Assembly (NCBI GenBank): GCA_902796805.1
Contig: CADBQG010000064.1
Span: forward strand, 1-34,152
DNA from: an uncultured Bacteroidota bacterium
GTDB lineage: Bacteria > Bacteroidota > Bacteroidia > Bacteroidales > WCHB1-69
DNA: 34,152 nucleotides
Reading direction: 5' to 3'
Under the pieces are notes generated by a model, which saw nothing but the letters and a program-made list of their open reading frames with translations, was not told the origin of the DNA and did not search any database. Both the position numbers and the translations under genes were made by a program. Every line of letters begins with the position of its first letter. Position 1 is the stretch's first letter. Shown piece by piece: positions 25,481-31,800 of the stretch.

Positions 25481-25595
25481 CTCATTGTGTTTTTTATGAC
25501 TAAATTCTTGGAATCATCATATCAATTACACACCTTTATAGAGACGATACAACTGTAATCTATCAAAGTGATGTTTTTTTTGCTTTGTAAGTGCC

Positions 25596-26165
25596 TTACA
25601 GCACCAGGTGTTTCATCTGATGGCCGCCCCAAAGGCTGTCGTTCACGTGGCGGAACCCGACGCTGGCGTAGAGTGCCTCCCCGCCGGGGTTCCCTTTGTC
25701 AACCAAAAGCCCGACCACGGGCAGTCCCATCTCGTCGGCGCGCTGTTTGGTGGCCGTCAGCAGTCGTTTGGCGATGCCTCTGCGCCGGTATTCGGGCAGC
25801 ACGGCCAACGAATCCAAGTAGAGCTCCCCGGCCTGTGTCTCATCATCCATGCCTGTGTGGTCCTTGCCGATCTGGTCGTTGGCAGCTGAGAGGAATGCTT
25901 TGCGCAGCTCGTGCAGCTTTCCGCCGTCGTAACTCACGGAAATGCCGACCACCTTTCCGTTGTCCACTGCGACCAAGGTGTTTTGGTAGCTGTATTGAGA
26001 GTCTTCTCGCTCCACGAGTCCGGTCATCATCCGGCGGAAGTCGTCTAACCCGTGACCATCGCCGCAGAAGTAGAGGCAGCACTCGTCGGTCATGGCCGTC
26101 ATGATCAGGTTGGCGATGTCTGGGGCATGAGATTTGCTTGCTTGGGTGATTTCAATCATAAACAT
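25596..26165 (-). CDS. GNAT-family N-acetyltransferase
   Basis: This 189-residue protein is predicted to transfer an acetyl group from acetyl-CoA to an amine of unknown identity. The GNAT core is visible. The strand YLDSLAVLPEYRRRGIAKRL holds the pyrophosphate-binding loop R-R-G-I-A (about residues 126-132), followed by the C-terminal strands PVVGLLVDKGNPGGEALYAS and VGFRHVNDS. An insertion of about 25 residues rich in Asp/Gly lies before the core (GKDHTGMDDETQAG). A second ATG six bases into the gene (26159) would give the more usual MIEITQA start. It is followed at its 5' side by the vsr remnant, so it marks the border between core genes and the rearranged region. Confidence 0.9.
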   Translation of the reverse strand: MFMIEITQASKSHAPDIANLIMTAMTDECCLYFCGDGHGLDDFRRMMTGLVEREDSQYSYQNTLVAVDNGKVVGISVSYDGGKLHELRKAFLSAANDQIGKDHTGMDDETQAGELYLDSLAVLPEYRRRGIAKRLLTATKQRADEMGLPVVGLLVDKGNPGGEALYASVGFRHVNDSLWGGHQMKHLVL

Positions 26166-26177
26166 TGATTTTTCACA

Positions 26178-26363
26178 TTACATACTCTTCAGGGTCTTCC
26201 GCCACCATGGGCAGGTTTTCCTCGTCAATTCGGGTGTAGGATATATAGAGCGGTAGCCATGTCGCCAAAGCCAACGGCGCACCTTCAGCTCGGGCTTGGT
26301 GTCCTTGTTGTGAATGTGCGACATGCAGCAGTGCCGCTGGGCTGCGGCCATCGTGTCCGACAT
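26178..26363 (-). pseudogene. Decayed copy of a Vsr mismatch endonuclease gene
   Basis: The frame starts like the intact vsr at 28357: MSDTMAAAQRHCCMSHIHNK, then DTKPELKVRRWLWRHGYRS, with good residue-by-residue agreement. After codon 39 the sequence jumps to the 3' end of the gene in a shifted frame. The true tail (RIDEENLPMVAEDPEEY) is readable in another frame of 26183-26240, and 41 bp of it are identical to the intact copy. The central part, containing the catalytic Asp and the zinc site, is deleted. The copy therefore has an internal deletion of roughly 120 codons plus a frameshift and cannot be active. Confidence 0.85.
26183..26223. repeat. 41-bp perfect direct repeat, left copy
   Basis: Identical over 41 bases to 27807-27847. 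Both copies are the 3' end of a vsr gene and flank the AAA_14 ATPase gene. The 5' parts of the two vsr copies are visibly less similar. Confidence 0.9.
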
Positions 26364-26367
26364 AGGT

Positions 26368-27627
26368 CTAATCTATGATGATTTGAGGATCTGTCAAAAA
26401 ATCGTACAGGCTCACGAATTCAATGCCCTCGTTGTTTTGATAATGGGCTGACATACCACCTACAATGACGAGTTTCTTAAAACTGTCGTTGATTTTTCGA
26501 AGAGATCGCAATTCGGTCTCTCGTTTTTCGTCATCGGAGATATCAAGAGCGGATTGAATGTAATAACGTCTGAAACCTTGATTGCAAACAAAATCCACCT
26601 CCAATCGCTTCCGTTCTGTTTTTCCTTCCCGGTTCGTTTCTTTAATTTCAACTTCGCCCACGTCAACAGACAGGCCATTTCTTCTCAATTCATTGTATAT
26701 AAGGTTCTCCATTAGATGAGTCTCCTCGATTTGTCGGAAGTTAAGGCGGACGTTGCGCAAGCCAAGGTCTTCAAAATAGAATTTGGAAGGTGTATCGATA
26801 TAGTGTTTGCCTTTAATGTCGTAGCGAAGGCTTTTTTCTATGAGAAACGCATCTTCAAGATAATCCAAATAATGCTTGACAGTGTCTTGTGTAATGGAGC
26901 TGCCTTTTACGCTTTTAAAAGTGTTGGCAATCTTGCGTGGGTTAGTCAATCCTCCGATGGAAGAAGCAAGAAGGTTGACCAAATCCTCCAAATCGTTATC
27001 CAGCTTGATATTGTAACGCTCTTTTATGTCTTTCAGATAAGTGTGTACGAAAAGATTGTGAAGATAACTCTTTTTCTCCCTCTCAGTTTCCATCAAAACC
27101 ACTTGCGGCAAACCGCCATAAGTCATATACTCCAAGATGAGTTCATCATGATGATTGCTGGAATCTTTTGTGCTGAGAAACTCGTTGAAGGAAAAAGGGT
27201 GAATACGAATCTCATCCCCGCGGCCACGAAACTCCGTAATGACATCTTTGGAGAGGAATTTGGCGTTGGAACCTGTTACAAACACATCAGCATTGGATAC
27301 GTGGAGATAACTGTTGAGTACATCCTCGAATTCCTTGACAAGTTGCACTTCGTCTAAAAGGATATAGTACATATCTTGGTCTGTGATTTGTGCGTCAATG
27401 TAGTGCAGGAGCTCATCAGGGTCGCGAAGATCCTTGAGACGGCGGTCCTCAAGATTAATTTTGATGATATGGTCGTTTTTCACGCCTTCCCCCATCAAGG
27501 CTTCTGAGAACAAGTTGAAAAGAAGATAAGATTTGCCGCACCGCCGCATTCCGGTGATGATTTTTATCATTCCGTTTTTTCGGTGCATCTTTAGCTTATT
27601 CAGTAAGTTATCTCTATTTACAATCAT
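26368..27627 (-). CDS. AAA_14/DUF4143 ATP-binding protein
   Basis: This 419-residue ATPase belongs to the widespread archaeal-bacterial family with an AAA_14 core and a C-terminal DUF4143 domain. Walker A is GMRRCGKS (residues 26-33), preceded by the usual N-terminal RDNLLNKLKMHRKNGMIKII. Walker B is YYILLDEVQ (87-95) and sensor 1 is VFVTGSNAKFLS. The winged-helix-like middle has SITQDTVKHYLDYLEDAFLI, and the C-terminal part ends with a PD-(D/E)XK-like core, EVDFVCNQGFRRYYIQ. The family's role is poorly known; some members sit in mobile or defence regions. It is flanked by two vsr copies, is more AT-rich than the core genes, and has its own -7 box (27671-27678), as expected of inserted DNA. 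Confidence 0.92.
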   Translation of the reverse strand: MIVNRDNLLNKLKMHRKNGMIKIITGMRRCGKSYLLFNLFSEALMGEGVKNDHIIKINLEDRRLKDLRDPDELLHYIDAQITDQDMYYILLDEVQLVKEFEDVLNSYLHVSNADVFVTGSNAKFLSKDVITEFRGRGDEIRIHPFSFNEFLSTKDSSNHHDELILEYMTYGGLPQVVLMETEREKKSYLHNLFVHTYLKDIKERYNIKLDNDLEDLVNLLASSIGGLTNPRKIANTFKSVKGSSITQDTVKHYLDYLEDAFLIEKSLRYDIKGKHYIDTPSKFYFEDLGLRNVRLNFRQIEETHLMENLIYNELRRNGLSVDVGEVEIKETNREGKTERKRLEVDFVCNQGFRRYYIQSALDISDDEKRETELRSLRKINDSFKKLVIVGGMSAHYQNNEGIEFVSLYDFLTDPQIIID

Positions 27628-27670
27628 CTCTATTCGATTTTTTTGTGCAAAAGCACATTTTTATCGACTG

Positions 27671-27678
27671 CAAAGATA
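27671..27678 (-). promoter_or_regulatory. -7 box of the AAA_14/DUF4143 gene
   Basis: On the - strand TATCTTTG, a perfect match to TAnnTTTG, lies 44 bp before the start at 27627. No clear -33 box is visible. Confidence 0.6.
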
Positions 27679-27701
27679 CAATAATTGTTTATATTAGGGC
27701 T

Positions 27702-27730
27702 AAAAAAAGAGTGGTTCGCCAGGTGGCGAA
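27702..27730 (-). terminator. Intrinsic terminator after vsr
   Basis: On the - strand TTCGCC pairs with GGCGAA around the loop ACCT. After CCACTC there is a run of seven T residues (27702-27708). It lies 60 bp past the vsr stop. The T run is set back from the stem, so it may be weak. Confidence 0.5.
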
Positions 27731-27790
27731 GTTGCTGTCTTGGAGTTCGTGGATGATAGTAAGAGAAACGGCGAGGTGTTTTGAGCTGTC

Positions 27791-28357
27791 TCACAGGTCT
27801 ATACCGTACTCTTCAGGGTCTTCCGCCACCATGGGCAGGTTTTCCTCTTCGATGCGGATGTACGATTTAGACCTGCGGTTGAAGGTCTTGAGGTAGAAGT
27901 TGTGGAGCTGGATTTCCACCTGCAACATTGTCTGTTCCAACGTTTTGGGCTTCAGTTGGCATTCCCACACCACGATGACCTGCCAGCCGTTCTCGGAGAG
28001 AATCTCATAGTTTTTCCGATCCCTCTCCTGGTTCCGCCGAATCTTCGCCACCCAGAACTCGCTGTTCGTCTTCGGAATCTTGCAACACGCCGAATCCCCG
28101 GCACTAATTCCTGATTTCTCATTCCCAATTCCTAATTGAACCCCGTGTCCGTGCCAGAAGCAGCCGTTCACGAAGATGGCGGTGCGGTACTTGCGCATCA
28201 CGATGTCGGGCTTGCCGGGCACGCCTTTCACGTTGAGGCGGTAGCGGTAGCCGTGCCGCCAGAGCCATCGCCGCACGCGCTTCTCGGGCGTGGTGTCCTT
28301 GCTGCGGATGCGCGACATGCAGTAGTGGCGCTGCTGGGGTGTCATCGTGTCGGGCAT
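27791..28357 (-). CDS. vsr: Vsr-type very short patch repair endonuclease, with an insertion at the zinc site
   Basis: Vsr nicks DNA next to T:G mismatches that arise when 5-methylcytosine deaminates, and usually accompanies a Dcm-type cytosine methyltransferase. The 188 residues show the N-terminal MSRIRSKDTTPEKRVRRWLW and the catalytic Asp in GKPDIVMRKY. The core FVNGCFWHGH supplies Cys and His ligands and stacking Phe/Trp, followed by IPKTNSEFW, KIRRNQERD and VVWEC. Between HGH and CCKIP there are about 18 extra residues, part of which (28106-28133) is encoded by a degenerate 7-bp repeat; this separates a usual zinc Cys from its partners. Asn replaces the usual His before GCFW. No methyltransferase gene is in the window. 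A C-terminal extension ends YGIDL. Activity is uncertain. Confidence 0.9.
   Translation of the reverse strand: MPDTMTPQQRHYCMSRIRSKDTTPEKRVRRWLWRHGYRYRLNVKGVPGKPDIVMRKYRTAIFVNGCFWHGHGVQLGIGNEKSGISAGDSACCKIPKTNSEFWVAKIRRNQERDRKNYEILSENGWQVIVVWECQLKPKTLEQTMLQVEIQLHNFYLKTFNRRSKSYIRIEEENLPMVAEDPEEYGIDL
27807..27847. repeat. 41-bp perfect direct repeat, right copy
   Basis: Identical over 41 bases to 26183-26223. It lies in the 3' end of the intact-frame vsr gene. Confidence 0.9.
28106..28133. repeat. Four degenerate 7-bp tandem units inside vsr
   Basis: Read on the - strand: AGGAATT, GGGAATG, AGAAATC, AGGAATT. The first and last units are identical. The array lies exactly in the segment of Vsr that has no counterpart in the family, at the zinc site. 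Confidence 0.6.
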
Positions 28358-28500
28358 GGATATCCTTCCATTCTATGTGGTAGATTTTTTTTTCATCATC
28401 TACGTGCTATTTTCAATAATAGCAACAGACGGCAAAAATACAAAAAAGGTGGCAAAGGAGAGTGCTTGGCGAAAGTTCGTCGATATATCCCGAAAAATGC

Positions 28501-28508
28501 TACTTTTG
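28501..28508 (+). promoter_or_regulatory. -7 box before the WYL-regulator remnant
   Basis: TACTTTTG, a perfect TAnnTTTG match, lies 30 bp before the ATG at 28539. Confidence 0.5.
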
Positions 28509-28538
28509 CAATCTTATTTACCATAAAAGTACAGCGTT

Positions 28539-28634
28539 ATGCCGAATTCCAAAAATGCAGATCTCCGCATCAAGGTCATCGACCGCTGCCTGAGCGACAA
28601 AAACAAATCCTACAATGAAGGCCCTTTTCGATAA
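28539..28634 (+). pseudogene. N-terminal remnant of a WYL-type transcriptional regulator
   Basis: A 31-codon frame reads MPNSKNADLRIKVIDRCLSD and then KNKSYNEGPFR before a stop. It matches the very start of the helix-turn-helix/WYL regulators common in Bacteroidota (typical form: MPxNKxALIRYRVIDRCLRN). The rest of the regulator, about 300 codons, is missing. A perfect -7 box precedes it. A second 20-codon frame (28615-28677, MKALFDKAREEEAIEQIEAQ) overlaps the end and may belong to whatever was joined here. The similarity is short, so the family call is moderate. Confidence 0.55.
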
Positions 28635-28703
28635 AGCTCGCGAAGAAGAGGCCATTGAGCAGATAGAGGCACAATAAAACGGTGGCATAGAAAAAAAAGT
28701 GCA

Positions 28704-28774
28704 AATCCGTTCACGTATCTCATTTCTTAAACACCATTACACCGAAGTAATTTAGAAAATTGAGTGAACGGATT
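28704..28774. repeat. 11-bp inverted repeat enclosing a small hairpin, upstream of the GHKL-helicase gene
   Basis: AATCCGTTCAC (28704-28714) and GTGAACGGATT (28764-28774) are perfect complements 49 bp apart. Inside them ATTAC-ACCGAA-GTAAT (28736-28751) forms a second small stem. The unit ends 41 bp before the proposed -7 box. It could be an operator, a structured leader of an upstream transcript, or the ends of a very small mobile element. Confidence 0.55.
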
Positions 28775-28814
28775 CTCCTATTTTGCGGGTCAAATTATCA
28801 ACACATAAAAAATG

Positions 28815-28822
28815 TATTTTTG
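28815..28822 (+). promoter_or_regulatory. -7 box of the GHKL-helicase gene
   Basis: TATTTTTG, a perfect TAnnTTTG match, lies 20 bp before the ATG at 28843. It supports that start over one at 28783, which would be upstream of transcription. Confidence 0.65.
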
Positions 28823-28842
28823 CAAGCAAAAGAGTGAAACAA

Positions 28843-31800
28843 ATGGACAAGACTGAACAAAAATATTTTGAAAAGCTCCAAGCGAGTAGAAAAGAGGCCT
28901 GGAAAGTTTTTTCAGACGATGAATATATAGGTGTAATGAGGAGTGTGATAGATAAATACACAGAATCAGCACACTTTGTGTACGAATTGTTACAAAATGC
29001 TGATGACGCATTAGCGACAAAAGCAGAGTTCAGATTGTCAAAAGAAGGATTATATTTTATTCATAATGGATCAATCAGATTTTCCATTTCAAATCCCGAC
29101 AATAAGGTTGAAGACAAGAGCAAGGGGAATTTGGGCCACTTGAACTCCATAACATCTATCGGTTTTTCCGCAAAAGATAATGAAGGAAAATTCAATAAAA
29201 TTGGTAAATTCGGTATAGGATTCAAAGCAGTTTTCCAATATACAGATACGCCTCATATTTATGATGACGGAATGTGTTTCAAAATCGAGAATTACATCGT
29301 CCCGTCCCTTATTGAGGATGCGAAAGACAGAAAAAAGGGCGAAACAATGTTCTATTTCCCATTTGACAAAACGGACATAGAAAAAGAGGATGCTTATTTG
29401 GAAATCAGCAATCGTTTACATCATTTGGACAATCCCATTTTGTTTCTGCACAACCTTGGCGAAGTGAAGTGGAAAGATGAAAGTCAGCAGGGAAAATATT
29501 CTCAGAAAGTCAGCAAACACAAGCCTATTAGAGGTGTTGATTGCGATTTCGTAATCTTGGAAAATAGCTTTGACAATTCGAGAAAACGCCTTTGGAAATT
29601 CACACGACAAATTGAGATTGAGAGTAAAAAGTACCCTATCTGTATCGGCTTCTATACAAAAAACGGAAAAATAGATACAGAAAACAGGTCAAACATTTAT
29701 TGTTACTTTCCAACTAAACAAAAAATGGATGTCTGTTTTATTATGCATGCACCTTTTGCGCTAACAGATAGCCGTGAGGGCATTAGGGAAGTAAAAGAGA
29801 ACACCTACTTGTTTGAAGAACTAGCTCAATTGGCATCAATATCTTTGGTTTGCCTTAAGAATATTGGTTTAGAAAACGATAAACCCTTGATTGATGACGC
29901 ATTACCACGTATTGTTGTTACGAAAGAACCTTCCAAAACCGACCCTTTGTGGCACTTTTTCGAAGCTTTTCAAACAATCCTTTTGGAAGAAGAACTGTTC
30001 CCTAGTCAGCAAAAAGGAATTTATTTGGCATCACAAGAATCCTGTATTTGCACTCAAGCAGAATTGAGAAAATTGTTGACTAAAGAGCAATTAACAGCTT
30101 TGATGGGAAGCAAATTGGATTTTGTTTTTGAGAATATTAAATCAGATGATGAATCTATATTAAAATATTTTGAAGATGTTGGTGTGACATTGTTCTCTGC
30201 AGACAAATTCGGTGAAAGGGTCAGCAGCGTTTTTTTGAAAGATCAACATATAGATTGGCTAATGCAATTCTACAAATTTTTATACGATCACAAATCACTG
30301 TGGAAAAAATCGGACTCAAGGATTGGGGCAAGACAACCTGTCCTTAAGAAGAAAGCTATTATTCTATTGGAAGATGGTGCTTTCTCTGATTTGCGTGATG
30401 ATATCTATTTGGACAATCAGGGCATACCCAATACAAGAAAAGTTAACCAAGAACTCATTCAAGATGATGATGTGCGAGCTTTTTTCAAAGCTTTTGGCGT
30501 GAAAGAATCTCCTGATATTATTGTTTTGCTCGGAGCACTACTGGACGCATATCAACAATGCTCTATTTCAATAGAAAATAGAGTACTTTTAAATAACCAT
30601 TTAAAATTATTTGCCACTATATACAGCTCGAATATCGTAAACAAACATGGCATTATTCAACTATTCAAAGAAAAGTGGAAAGTAGTTGGAATAAACTGTG
30701 ACGGGGACAGAAAATTATGCGAAATTGATGAAATATATGCCGATATTGACGAACTCAAGCTCTATTTTGGCAACAATCCAAAAGTAATGTTTTTTAACAG
30801 AGATTTCTATGACATAGGCAAAGAAGACGAAGAACCATGTGATGCTTTAATATCTGATTTGGAATTCCATACTTCGCCTAAAATAGTATCTGTTTTGACT
30901 GGTGAATTCCATAACATGTATTATTTGTATCCACAATCTAAAGAATGGGAAAGTAAACTCGCTAATCCTTATAAAGAATTATTCGATATGGCAGCTGCCA
31001 CGTTGAAAACCAAACATGATTATTACCAAGATGTTCGTGCTTCCTTTTACGATTATAAGATGGAGGGCCTCGATTGGTCTATACAGAATATTCAATCCAT
31101 TGATGATAGTTTACGTATTTGGAAATACATTGTTGAAGTCATTAGTGCCTCTTACAAAAATAACCCATTGGAAATCTATTGTCAAATAAAGTACAAACCT
31201 CCTTATGCACGAGATTATAGATATTTTCACATAGAATCAAAACCCTCATTGTTTCTAAATTTGATAAGAGAGTCCACATGGATTTATAACAAATCAGGAG
31301 AAAAATGTTCTCCTTCAGACTTGTATCTTGAGGATATTGACTACCGGTATGATTATGTTACTAGACTAGCAGAACTTTTGGGTATATCCCATTCTCCTAG
31401 AGTTGAGGATCAAAAACACCTCGAACAATGTTCAGAAGAAACAAAGCAAGAAGTTGAACTTGGAAGACAACTAAAATCCTTAGGCCTTGGTAGCTATGAT
31501 CCTAAATATTTGGCTGAGCTCGTAAGAAAAGATGAAGAGACAAAACGATTAGAAGAGGCTGCCAGACAGAAAAAAATGAAATCAGTTTCCCAAAATTCCT
31601 CCGATGTGTTTCAACGAGAACCACAGAAAGAATATACTGCTGAAGAATTGTTTGACGAAAAGCCCAATGCCATTGTTCCCAAAACTATTACAAGAAAAGA
31701 TCCGACAGACATTATTGAACAAATGGAGCAAAGCCAACAAGAACAGCTGGAGGAAGCGGAACACAAAAAAGAATTGAAAGAAACGGCAGAAAACAGTGAG

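Noticed and set aside
26716..27357. A 213-codon + strand frame opposite the AAA_14/DUF4143 gene
   Set aside because: It is antisense to conserved ATPase motifs and resembles no family.
27644..27657. Small hairpin TGTGC-AAAA-GCACA near a T run
   Set aside because: Only five pairs, and there is no + strand gene to terminate. It lies in the leader of the DUF4143 gene and may be chance.
28136..28618. A 160-codon + strand frame opposite the 5' half of vsr
   Set aside because: Antisense to conserved Vsr sequence, running into non-coding DNA.
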